Below are positions 32,429 through 40,183 of a stretch of DNA of 45,944 nt, piece by piece. The notes below the pieces were generated by a model. It was not told where the DNA came from. It did no database searches and saw only the letters and a list, made by a program, of their open reading frames with translations. Numbering within the stretch: position 1 is the stretch's first letter; the number at the start of each line of letters is the position of its first letter. A program made the position numbers and the translations under genes. The stretch is taken from positions 1 through 45,944 of the forward strand of contig DCHS01000007.1 of NCBI GenBank assembly GCA_002314875.1, read 5' to 3'. The DNA is from Prevotellaceae bacterium UBA1746. GTDB lineage: Bacteria > Bacteroidota > Bacteroidia > Bacteroidales > Bacteroidaceae.

Positions 32429-33214
32429 CTATTTGAGCTGAAAATGAACGGGAATTGAAATCTTTGTGCAAGTTGGTTTGCCGCGGAGAGTTCCCGGACT
32501 CCATTTCGGCATTTGCTGAATAGCCTGCATTACTGCACGATCGAGGGTCGGATTGAGGTGCTTGATGATTTCGGGCTCAATAACATTGCCTTCTTCGTCA
32601 ATAATAAACGCCACTTCAACATCACCCTCCAACTTCTGTCTCACTGCAGATGACGAATAAATGACATGGGCATCCAGCCACTGCATCAAAGCCTTATCGC
32701 CACCTGGGAAGAGTGGACGTCCTTCAACGATGTCCGTCTTAACGAGTTGAGGTCCTTCAACAGGAAGATCCTTCTTGTCTGCATTGTGGAACATATCCTG
32801 ATCTTCCAAAGTTGATTCAGTTACAAAGACCTTATCGTCAGGACCAACGACACCCGTAGGTTTTGAGACTACCTGCTCCTCTGTCATCTCTGGCGTTCCC
32901 GTTTTTGCATCGGGCGATGCATTTGCCACGGCACGGCGTCCAGTGGAGATACGCTTAACCTCGGGATCCTTCAACGGCTTCATGTGAACAACCTCCTGCA
33001 CCTCTTCTATCGTACGTTGTAAGGCTCTGTAAGCAAACCAGCCTGTGACAGCCGCCAACAAAGCCAGGACAAGGAAACATCCGCCAATCACCATAGCTGC
33101 AAAGCGGTATCGGCGCCCAGCAGTCTTACGCAGCTGATAGGCACCGTATTCTTTGTTACGACCTTCAAAAACGAGATCGCACCATTCTTTTGAAGCTAAA
33201 AGTGAATCCTTCAC
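32429..33214 (-). CDS. TonB-family energy transducer
   Basis: A 261-residue inner-membrane protein. It starts with the Bacteroidetes-type cytoplasmic segment VFEGRNKEYGAYQLRK, has one membrane helix at about 40-62, a variable periplasmic linker, and a C-terminal TonB domain at about 170-261 (EGDVEVAFIIDEEGNVIEPEI, then MPKWSPGTLRGKP). It passes proton-motive force from ExbBD to outer-membrane receptors. The window has no exbB, exbD or SusC, so its partner is unknown. The linker has few prolines compared with classical TonB. A possible promoter, TACTTTTG on the minus strand at 33348-33341, would give a leader of about 126 nt. Confidence 0.88.
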   Translation of the reverse strand: MKDSLLASKEWCDLVFEGRNKEYGAYQLRKTAGRRYRFAAMVIGGCFLVLALLAAVTGWFAYRALQRTIEEVQEVVHMKPLKDPEVKRISTGRRAVANASPDAKTGTPEMTEEQVVSKPTGVVGPDDKVFVTESTLEDQDMFHNADKKDLPVEGPQLVKTDIVEGRPLFPGGDKALMQWLDAHVIYSSSAVRQKLEGDVEVAFIIDEEGNVIEPEIIKHLNPTLDRAVMQAIQQMPKWSPGTLRGKPTCTKISIPVHFQLK

Positions 33215-33371
33215 ACTAAAAGTGGAAATTTTCCGTTATATAGATACTTGGTTAGAGCTTTTGAAGCAATTTGACAACTAACCCCGTCGTTTTTGAGTAA
33301 AAAAAACAAAAAATTGATGGGTTCGTTTATTTTTGCAGTGCAAAAGTACGCCCAAATTCTAAAATAAGTAG

Positions 33372-33379
33372 TAACTTTG
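33372..33379 (+). promoter_or_regulatory. -7 element of the porQ operon
   Basis: TAACTTTG, 21 nt before the porQ ATG at 33401. No TTTG is seen at the expected upstream distance. Confidence 0.6.
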
Positions 33380-33400
33380 GCGCATAATTTAGAAATTATA

Positions 33401-34378
33401 ATGAAAAAATTGTTAATTCTCACCATTTGCACCCTTTTTTGTTCCCTCGTTATGGCACAAGAGAGCGGTTCTACGATGACAGTGATGACTTTACCGACGT
33501 CATCGCATGTTGCTGCGTTGGGTGGTGAAAACATATCAACCATAGACGACCAGCCCGGAATTGTTCTGCACAATCCTGCTATGCTGGCATCGCTCGACAG
33601 TTGTCTCCTCGGCCTCGAATTTATGAACTATGCCGATGGTACAAAATGGATGGGCGCTCAATTCTCCCGTGCTTTCGGCGAACGTCACACGGGAGCCGTA
33701 TTTGCCAACTATTTAGGCTATGGTTCTATGACGGAAACGGATGCTATGGGCAATACATTAGGTACTTTTTCTCCTAAGGACATGGTGCTCGGTGTGGGCT
33801 ATTCTTATCTCCTTTCTGACAAATGGGCAGGCGGTGCGAACCTCAAATTTGCCTACTCAAACATCGCAGATTATTCATCTCTCGCCGTTGCGGTTGATGT
33901 CGGCTTGAATTATTACGATTTCGAGAAAGACTTCAGTGCTTCGGTAGTCATGCGAAATATTGGTGCTCAGATAAAAACTTTCGACGGCGTCGTTGAGCGC
34001 GTTCCCTTTAATTTCCAGGCAGGTTTTACAAAGGGACTGGCGCACCTTCCTGTTCAGTTTAACGTAACATTGACTGACTTGACCCGTTGGAAGAAAAACG
34101 ACTATTATTGTGATGATGTAAAGCCTATGAAAGTAACTCGCCTCATGCTGAACCACGTGGTCTTTGGTGTTGAGGTGAAGCCCGCAAGTTATATGTATAT
34201 CGCGGCGGGATACAATTTCCGTCGTGCCTACGAACTGAAAGCGGCAGGTTCGAGCCATATGGCAGGACTTTCTGCAGGTGCCGGTCTCTCTTTGCGAAAA
34301 TTCAAGATTGGCTTGACCTGGGCAAAATATCATCAGTCCACCAATACCATTATGGGAAATGTTGCCTACTCATTCTAA
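33401..34378 (+). CDS. porQ: Type IX secretion system protein PorQ
   Basis: A 325-residue outer-membrane beta-barrel protein. The signal peptide is MKKLLILTICTLFCSLVMA. The mature start runs through HVAALGGENISTIDDQPGIV to LHNPAMLAS, the family pattern of PorV/PorQ-like barrels; alternating strands run to a C-terminal Phe (NVAYSF). PorQ belongs to the attachment complex of the type IX secretion system, which exports and anchors proteins with C-terminal sorting domains. This fits the two glycosidases with sorting-like tails in this window. The in-frame ATG at 33377 overlaps the promoter and is rejected. It opens an apparent seven-gene operon, with ispH 12 nt downstream. Confidence 0.85.
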   Translation: MKKLLILTICTLFCSLVMAQESGSTMTVMTLPTSSHVAALGGENISTIDDQPGIVLHNPAMLASLDSCLLGLEFMNYADGTKWMGAQFSRAFGERHTGAVFANYLGYGSMTETDAMGNTLGTFSPKDMVLGVGYSYLLSDKWAGGANLKFAYSNIADYSSLAVAVDVGLNYYDFEKDFSASVVMRNIGAQIKTFDGVVERVPFNFQAGFTKGLAHLPVQFNVTLTDLTRWKKNDYYCDDVKPMKVTRLMLNHVVFGVEVKPASYMYIAAGYNFRRAYELKAAGSSHMAGLSAGAGLSLRKFKIGLTWAKYHQSTNTIMGNVAYSF

Positions 34379-34390
34379 TCTCGTTCATCT

Positions 34391-35251
34391 ATGTTGAAGA
34401 TTGAAATTGACGAAGGTTCCGGCTTCTGCTTTGGAGTAACCACAGCCATCCACAAGGCTGAGGAAGAATTGTCGTCCCGTCAACATCTTTATTGCTTAGG
34501 TGATATCGTCCATAATGGTCGCGAGTGCGATCGTCTGCGCGAACTGGGGTTGGAAATGATTGACCACGCAACCTTTCATAAACTCAACAACACAAAGGTT
34601 TTGCTTCGCGCGCACGGAGAACCTCCAGCAACCTACCAGCAGGCGGAGGAACAGGGCATAACCATCATCGATGCCACTTGTCCCGTTGTTCTCAATCTGC
34701 AACGAAAAATCAAAAAGGTTTACGACGAGCATCCCGAAGCGCAGATTGTTATCTACGGAAAACCCGGACACGCCGAGGTTCTTGGACTGGTAGGACAAAC
34801 GGAAGGTACTGCTATCGTCGTCGCTGATTTCTCGGAAATCGAACGCCTCGATATGAAGCGAACAACCTTCCTTTTCTCACAAACGACAAAGTCGCTCGAA
34901 GGTTTCCGCCAGATTGTGGATTATATTACCGACCACATCGTTGCCCCGGCAGAATTCAACTATTTCGATACAATCTGCCGTCGTGTTGCCAACCGTCTCC
35001 CTGGTGTGCAGGAATTTGCCAAGCGCCACGATACCATACTCTTCGTTGCGGGTTTGAAAAGCAGTAACGGCCGCGTTCTCTTTGAGGCTTGCCGTTCCGT
35101 CAATCCCCGCACCTATCTCATTGACGACCCCGACACCCTCGATCCTGCCTGGATAAAAAATGTCCAAAGCGTCGGTATCTGCGGTGCCACCTCCACCCCC
35201 AAGTGGCTGATGGAGCGTTGTGCTGAAAAAATCCGAAGCCTTGAGGCTTAG
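34391..35251 (+). CDS. ispH: 4-hydroxy-3-methylbut-2-enyl diphosphate reductase IspH
   Basis: A 286-residue iron-sulfur enzyme, the last step of the MEP isoprenoid pathway, giving IPP and DMAPP. The cluster cysteines are Cys13 (GFCFGV), Cys97 (DATCPVV) and Cys196 (FDTICRRVANR). Substrate-binding motifs are RAHGEPP and GKPGHAEVLGL. GICGATSTPKWLME near the end holds an extra Cys. It is cotranscribed with a prenyl synthase two genes later, which uses its products. Confidence 0.95.
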   Translation: MLKIEIDEGSGFCFGVTTAIHKAEEELSSRQHLYCLGDIVHNGRECDRLRELGLEMIDHATFHKLNNTKVLLRAHGEPPATYQQAEEQGITIIDATCPVVLNLQRKIKKVYDEHPEAQIVIYGKPGHAEVLGLVGQTEGTAIVVADFSEIERLDMKRTTFLFSQTTKSLEGFRQIVDYITDHIVAPAEFNYFDTICRRVANRLPGVQEFAKRHDTILFVAGLKSSNGRVLFEACRSVNPRTYLIDDPDTLDPAWIKNVQSVGICGATSTPKWLMERCAEKIRSLEA

Positions 35252-35281
35252 TCCTTTCATTCTCCTTTGTACTTCACAAAT

Positions 35282-36430
35282 ATGAATATAGCCTTACTAT
35301 TATCCGGTGGCGTTGACAGCGCTGTTGCCTGCCATCTCCTTATGGAGAACGGTATCCGTCCCGATCTTTTTTACATCAAGATTGGTATGGATGGTGACGA
35401 CGAGTTGACCTGTACCGCCGAAGAAGATCTGGAGATGTGCCATGCTATTGCTCATCGCTATGGTCTCCCCCTCCAAACCATCGATCTCCAAAAAGAATAT
35501 TGGGACCGCGTGGTGACCTACACGATGGATCATGTTCGCAATGGTCTCACACCGAACCCCGATGTGATGTGCAACCGTCTCATCAAATTCGGGGCTTTCG
35601 AAGAAAAAGTAGGCTTCCAATATGATCGTCTCTGTACCGGCCACTACGCTCGCTGCGTCCGTGACAATGAGGTCTTCTGCACTCCCCTCGCTGACGAGCC
35701 CAGTCTGGCGATGACCACGGATTCTCCCGTATGGCTGGGAACAGCCCCCGACCCCGTCAAGGATCAGACAGACTTCCTCGCCCAACTGGATTCCCACCAG
35801 GTTCAGAAGATTATGCTTCCTTTGGGAAATCTGATGAAAGAGGATGTGCGCCGCATCGCCGTTGAAGCAAAACTGGCTCCTGCAAAACGTAAGGATTCCC
35901 AAGGCATCTGTTTCCTCGGCAAGATTAACTATTCGGACTTTGTCCGTCGTTTCCTCGGTACTAAAGTCGGTGATGTTATCGAGATTGAAACAGGAAAGAA
36001 GGTAGGCGAGCATCAGGGTTATTGGTTCCATACCATCGGCCAGCGCAAAGGTCTCGGTCTCGGTGGGGGTCCCTGGTTCGTCGTCAAGAAGAACCTTCAA
36101 GAAAACATTCTCTATGTTTCCCACGGCTACGATAATCTCCTCCAATACGGCAAGAGTTTCGATCTCGCCGGTTTCCACTTTATCACTGGTGATCCCTGGC
36201 CGAAGGAAGGTACAATTGATGTCACCTTCAAAGTCCGTCATACCGACAAATGGCGCACCGGTCGCTTGACCAGAACCGCTCCAACTCCTGAACATCCCGA
36301 AGGAACTTACCATATCGATGGAGACGATCCTATTCAAGGTATTGCCCCTGGCCAGTTCGGTGTTGTATATACTCGCGACGGCCATATTTGTGTCGGGAGC
36401 GGTGAAATAGCCATTGCAAATCAAGATTAA
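35282..36430 (+). CDS. mnmA: tRNA 2-thiouridylase MnmA
   Basis: A 382-residue enzyme that thiolates U34 of Lys, Glu and Gln tRNAs. It shows the ATP loop LLSGGVDSAVA and the persulfide-relay cysteines Cys97 (DVMCNRLIKFG) and Cys210 (GICFLGK), with the central FHTIGQRKGLGLGG. Length is normal. The ATG at 35282 is preferred to the in-frame one at 35267 because the protein family begins with the strand carrying SGGVDS. It lies in the porQ operon, 2 nt before the prenyl synthase. Confidence 0.95.
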   Translation: MNIALLLSGGVDSAVACHLLMENGIRPDLFYIKIGMDGDDELTCTAEEDLEMCHAIAHRYGLPLQTIDLQKEYWDRVVTYTMDHVRNGLTPNPDVMCNRLIKFGAFEEKVGFQYDRLCTGHYARCVRDNEVFCTPLADEPSLAMTTDSPVWLGTAPDPVKDQTDFLAQLDSHQVQKIMLPLGNLMKEDVRRIAVEAKLAPAKRKDSQGICFLGKINYSDFVRRFLGTKVGDVIEIETGKKVGEHQGYWFHTIGQRKGLGLGGGPWFVVKKNLQENILYVSHGYDNLLQYGKSFDLAGFHFITGDPWPKEGTIDVTFKVRHTDKWRTGRLTRTAPTPEHPEGTYHIDGDDPIQGIAPGQFGVVYTRDGHICVGSGEIAIANQD

Positions 36431-36432
36431 TT

Positions 36433-37386
36433 ATGTTAGCAAAAATCCAGGCGGCATTGGCTGCCATTCCTTATCCTTCACAACCAGAAGGACTTTATGA
36501 GCCCATCCAGTATGTCCTCTCTATGGGAGGAAAACGTCTGCGTCCCACACTTGTCTTACTCGCTTACAGTTTGTTCAAATCTGATTGGGAAAAGGCTATG
36601 CCCGCTGCCATCGGCTTGGAGACCTACCATAACCATACGCTCCTGCATGATGACCTTATGGATCATGCTGATATGCGTCGTGGTATGCTCACCGTTCATA
36701 AGAAATGGGACGATAACACTGCTGTCCTTTCCGGTGATACCATGCTGCTCCTTGCTGCCCAGATGATTGCTTCTGCTCATATCGGTCGTCAGGATGAGGT
36801 CAATGCGTTGTTCTTGAAGAGCGCTATTGAAATCTGCGAAGGCCAGCAGTACGATGTTAATTTTGAAACTCGCTCCGATGTGACCGAGGCGGAATACATC
36901 GAGATGATCCGCTTAAAGACCAGTGTCCTCCTCGGCTGTGCTGCCAAGATGGGCGCTTTGCTCGCTGATGCTCCTGCCGAAGACTGCGAAGTCCTCTATC
37001 GTTTTGCCGAGAAAGTGGGATTAGCGTTCCAGCTGCAAGATGACTACCTCGACTGTTTCGGTGACCCCAAGGTCTTCGGTAAGAAGATCGGCGGTGATAT
37101 TCTTTGTGGCAAAAAGACCTTTATGGTCCATGCAGCCCTACAACGAATGACGGCAGAAGAAGCCCAGGATTTCCTTGCACTCCTCAATACTCCCTTGGAA
37201 CAGATTGAGGCTGACGAGAAGATTGCCCGTGCGCTCGAAGTATATCGTCGTCTCGATATTCCTTCCGTGGTTGAAGCGCGTATCAATGCCTTCTATGATG
37301 AAGCCCGCAAGGAACTCAATGCACTCAGCGTACCTTCTGAAACGATTTGGACCTATGCTACAAGTCTGTTAAAGCGCAAGTCTTAA
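36433..37386 (+). CDS. Polyprenyl diphosphate synthase
   Basis: A 317-residue trans-prenyltransferase. It condenses IPP with allylic diphosphates; the first Asp-rich motif is DDLMDHADMRRG and the second DDYLD, with GGKRLRP at the IPP site. The residues before the first motif, TYHNHTLLHDD, influence product length; small residues there would suit geranylgeranyl or longer products, but here I cannot assign one. It lies just after mnmA and 4 nt before tatD, with ispH upstream supplying its substrate. Confidence 0.9.
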   Translation: MLAKIQAALAAIPYPSQPEGLYEPIQYVLSMGGKRLRPTLVLLAYSLFKSDWEKAMPAAIGLETYHNHTLLHDDLMDHADMRRGMLTVHKKWDDNTAVLSGDTMLLLAAQMIASAHIGRQDEVNALFLKSAIEICEGQQYDVNFETRSDVTEAEYIEMIRLKTSVLLGCAAKMGALLADAPAEDCEVLYRFAEKVGLAFQLQDDYLDCFGDPKVFGKKIGGDILCGKKTFMVHAALQRMTAEEAQDFLALLNTPLEQIEADEKIARALEVYRRLDIPSVVEARINAFYDEARKELNALSVPSETIWTYATSLLKRKS

Positions 37387-37390
37387 AGAT

Positions 37391-38170
37391 ATGCTTTTCA
37401 TAGATACTCACAGCCATATCTATGGCGAAGAATTTGACGAAGACCGCGAGGAGGTCATCCAGCGCGCCATCGAAGCCGGTGCAGAGAAAATTCTGCTACC
37501 AAACATTGATGCAAACAGCATGGGACCTATGCTGACGCTCTGCGATGAACATCCTGACCTTTGCTATCCGATGATGGGCCTTCACCCTGAGGAACTTCCA
37601 GAAGATCCCGCTCCATTACTCAACCAAATGGAACAGATGCTGGCAGCAAATCCCTCTCACTATGTTGCCGTCGGCGAAGTGGGTATTGACCTGTATTGGG
37701 ATGCTTCCCGCCGCGACGATCAGATTAAAGTTTTCCGTCATCAGATTGAGTGGAGCATTCGCTTTCAACTCCCTCTCGTCATCCATTCCCGTTCTGCACA
37801 TCGCGAAATCGTCGATACGATGATGCCCTATAAAGACAAACTTTGTGGAGGCATTTTCCACTGCTTTGGAGGAACCGTTGAAGAAGCCCGCGAACTCCTT
37901 GAATTCCCAGGATTCGTCCTCGGCATTGGTGGCGTCGTTACTTTCAAGAAGAGTAAACTTCCCGCAGTGCTTCAGGAAGCAGTTCCCCTTGACCGCATCG
38001 TAGTAGAAACTGATGCCCCGTACCTTACGCCCACGCCTCATCGTGGCAAGCGCAACGAGTCGGCATATATTCCGTTCATCATCGAGAAACTCGCCGAGGT
38101 TTATGGTACCACCCCCGATGTCGTCACCGAACAAACCACCCGTACCGCAAAAAGTATTTTCTCCCTTTAA
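37391..38170 (+). CDS. tatD: TatD-family metal-dependent hydrolase
   Basis: A 259-residue amidohydrolase-fold nuclease. The metal ligands fall in DTHSHIYGEEF, VGEVGIDLYWD, VIHSRSAH, FHCFGG and VETDAPYLTPTPHRGKRNE. TatD proteins are DNases with 3'-5' exonuclease activity linked to DNA repair; the link to Tat secretion is historical. The prenyl synthase and tatD pairing is common in Bacteroidales. All ligands appear intact. Confidence 0.92.
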   Translation: MLFIDTHSHIYGEEFDEDREEVIQRAIEAGAEKILLPNIDANSMGPMLTLCDEHPDLCYPMMGLHPEELPEDPAPLLNQMEQMLAANPSHYVAVGEVGIDLYWDASRRDDQIKVFRHQIEWSIRFQLPLVIHSRSAHREIVDTMMPYKDKLCGGIFHCFGGTVEEARELLEFPGFVLGIGGVVTFKKSKLPAVLQEAVPLDRIVVETDAPYLTPTPHRGKRNESAYIPFIIEKLAEVYGTTPDVVTEQTTRTAKSIFSL

Positions 38171-38204
38171 ACCCTTTAAACCCTTATAAACCTTTTTAAC
38201 CCTC
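38165..38204. repeat. Imperfect AAACCCTT-type tandem repeat
   Basis: Four or so units of TTTAAACCC/TATAAACC run from the tatD stop into the gap before the HTH gene, with a period of about 10. It may be slippage-prone DNA. Confidence 0.5.
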
Positions 38205-38232
38205 AAAGATCTCTTAACTTAATTTCAAGCAT

Positions 38233-38601
38233 ATGTCATACCTAGACCATTTCAGCCCTGACCGTGCTGCTCGCATCCACATTGAGGTGCTCCGACTTCT
38301 CCAAGTCCAGAAATTGTATCGCGACTCTGAAATTTCAGCTCGTAAGTTGGCAGAGATGATGAACGAAGATCACCGCGCCATTAGTGCTGCTCTCGCCATT
38401 GAAACCGGTGAAAACTTCCTCACCCTCCTCGGAAAAATCCGTGTTCGTGAAGCCTGCCGTCTGCTTAAAGACCCCAAATATGCTTCTTGGACAGCCGAAG
38501 AAATCGGTCTGAAAGTTGGTTTCGCCTCTCGTCAGGCGTTCTACCTCGCTTTCAACCGCGTTATGAAAATGACTCCCAGACATTATCGCCTTAATAAATA
38601 A
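38233..38601 (+). CDS. AraC-type helix-turn-helix protein
   Basis: A 122-residue protein consisting almost only of an AraC DNA-binding domain: two HTH units, the first near SARKLAEMMNEDHRAIS and the second near EEIGLKVGFASRQAFYLAFNRV, ending in MTPRHYR, typical of the family's last helix. There is no ligand-binding domain. Its stop overlaps the start of the next gene (TAATG), so I infer translational coupling and a role in controlling the CyuA-like gene or the operon. Its target is unknown. Confidence 0.85.
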   Translation: MSYLDHFSPDRAARIHIEVLRLLQVQKLYRDSEISARKLAEMMNEDHRAISAALAIETGENFLTLLGKIRVREACRLLKDPKYASWTAEEIGLKVGFASRQAFYLAFNRVMKMTPRHYRLNK

Positions 38602-39923
38602 TGTTAGATCTTTCCATTAGAAAAAAGATTGTAGCCCTTGTCCACCAGCAAGTCGTTCCAGCTATCGGTTGTACAGAACCTATCTGCGTCGCTCTTGCTA
38701 CCGCGAAGGCTACAGAACGTTTGCGTGCGCTCAAAAATAACGACGAATGCCCTGCACACATCGAGGTTAAACTTTCCGCCAACATCTTAAAAAATGCTAT
38801 GGGCGTTGGTATCCCTGGAACCGGAATGGTGGGACTTCCCATTGCCGTTGCCCTCGGTGCTTTGGTCGGAAAAAGCGAATATGGCCTCGAGGTGCTTCGT
38901 GACTCTAATCCTGAATGGGTAGAGAAAGGTAAGCAATTTATTGCCGAAGAGCGCATTAATATATCCCTCGCGTCAGAAGAAGAATTCGAAACACGTGGTG
39001 TCGCAAAAGATGAGAAACTCTATGTTGACATCATGGTAATAGCCGAAGACGGAACCACCGCCAACGCCACTATTGCTCATCAGCACACCCATTTCATTGA
39101 CTGCAAACAAAAGCCAGTCGAAGAAAACCAAGAAGAAGAGGTTGCCAACGAAGACAGTCCTCTGGAACTCAATCTTCATACCGTTTACGAATTTGCAAGC
39201 ACAGCCCCCATTGAAGAAATCGAGTTCATCAATGAGGCCGCTCGTCTGAATATGGCAGCAGCACAGCAATCTCTGGAGCATAACTATGGCCATTGCCTTG
39301 GCAAAGCCCTTCATCGTCCTCTCGGCCGCGGTATTCTTGGCGATAGCATTTTCAGCCATGTATTGATGGCTACCAGTAGTGCTTGCGACGCTCGTATGGC
39401 GGGTGCCATGATTCCTGTCATGAGCAACAGCGGTAGTGGTAATCAGGGCATCTGTGCCACTAATCCCGTTGTCGTTTTTGCCCGCGAAAACCACAACACC
39501 CACGACGAATTGACTCGCGCGCTGATGCTCTCTCACCTTACCGCTATCTACATCAAACAGCACCTCGGCAGTCTTTCTGCGCTCTGCGGTTGCGTGGTAG
39601 CCTCTACGGGTAGCAGTGTCGGTATAACTTATCTGATGGGCGGTAACTATCAGCAGATTTCCGCTGCCGTGAAGAACATGATTGCCAACCTTACGGGTAT
39701 GATTTGCGATGGTGCAAAACCATCCTGTGCATTGAAACTCACCACTGGTGTTTCAACGGCGGTACTATCCGCAATGCTTGCCATGCAGGGAGAATGTGTG
39801 ACCTCTGTAGAAGGCATCATCGACGACGATGTCGATCGCAGCATCCGCAACCTCGCCACTATCGGCAAGGATGCTATGAACGAAACCGATCGCTGCGTCC
39901 TCGATATCATGACCAGCAAATAA
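38601..39923 (+). CDS. UPF0597 (CyuA/CdsB-like) cysteine desulfidase or serine dehydratase
   Basis: A 440-residue iron-sulfur lyase family protein. Conserved cysteines and motifs are AIGCTEPICVALATA, MGVGIPGTGMVGLPIAVALG, MSNSGSGNQGICATNP and SGNQG-flanking cysteines, then LSALCGCVVASTGSSVGITYLMGG and MICDGAKPSCALK. Relatives are L-cysteine desulfidases that give pyruvate, ammonia and sulfide; serine dehydratase-like activity is also known in the wider family. A linker rich in Glu at 172-190 is unusual. It is coupled to the AraC-type gene and followed by a terminator, then the ilv operon. Confidence 0.82.
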   Translation: MLDLSIRKKIVALVHQQVVPAIGCTEPICVALATAKATERLRALKNNDECPAHIEVKLSANILKNAMGVGIPGTGMVGLPIAVALGALVGKSEYGLEVLRDSNPEWVEKGKQFIAEERINISLASEEEFETRGVAKDEKLYVDIMVIAEDGTTANATIAHQHTHFIDCKQKPVEENQEEEVANEDSPLELNLHTVYEFASTAPIEEIEFINEAARLNMAAAQQSLEHNYGHCLGKALHRPLGRGILGDSIFSHVLMATSSACDARMAGAMIPVMSNSGSGNQGICATNPVVVFARENHNTHDELTRALMLSHLTAIYIKQHLGSLSALCGCVVASTGSSVGITYLMGGNYQQISAAVKNMIANLTGMICDGAKPSCALKLTTGVSTAVLSAMLAMQGECVTSVEGIIDDDVDRSIRNLATIGKDAMNETDRCVLDIMTSK

Positions 39924-39951
39924 GCCAAAAAGACTACGCTTACTATAGCAA

Positions 39952-39984
39952 AAAACCGGGTACACCAAAGGTGTGCTCGGTTTT
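39952..39984 (+). terminator. Terminator of the porQ-cyuA operon
   Basis: A 15-bp stem with two wobbles (39952-39966 with 39970-39984), an AAA loop and TTTT end. Between here and ilvD, 39985-40183 holds only the ilv promoter. Confidence 0.85.
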
Positions 39985-40091
39985 CGCGTATATAATACTC
40001 CTATAATATTATGAAATTGCAATAAAGAGAGAGATTTTATACACAAAATTTCCATTTTGATAGATTACTCGGCAAAAAATCGTGAAAAAAA

Positions 40092-40122
40092 TTGCAAAAA
40101 CGGATTGTTTTTACTACTTTTG
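40092..40122 (+). promoter_or_regulatory. Promoter of the ilv operon
   Basis: TTG at 40092-40094, a 20-nt spacer, then TACTTTTG at 40115-40122. The 61-nt leader has no start codon and a small GCTT(TTCG)AAGC hairpin. Confidence 0.7.
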
Positions 40123-40183
40123 CAACCTAAACTAAACCGAAACTACTAACTTCTGGCTTTTCGAAGCTAAAATCCCGTTTGTT

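Noticed and set aside
35300..36424. A 374-codon minus-strand frame opposite mnmA
   Set aside because: Shadow of mnmA, which has complete catalytic motifs.
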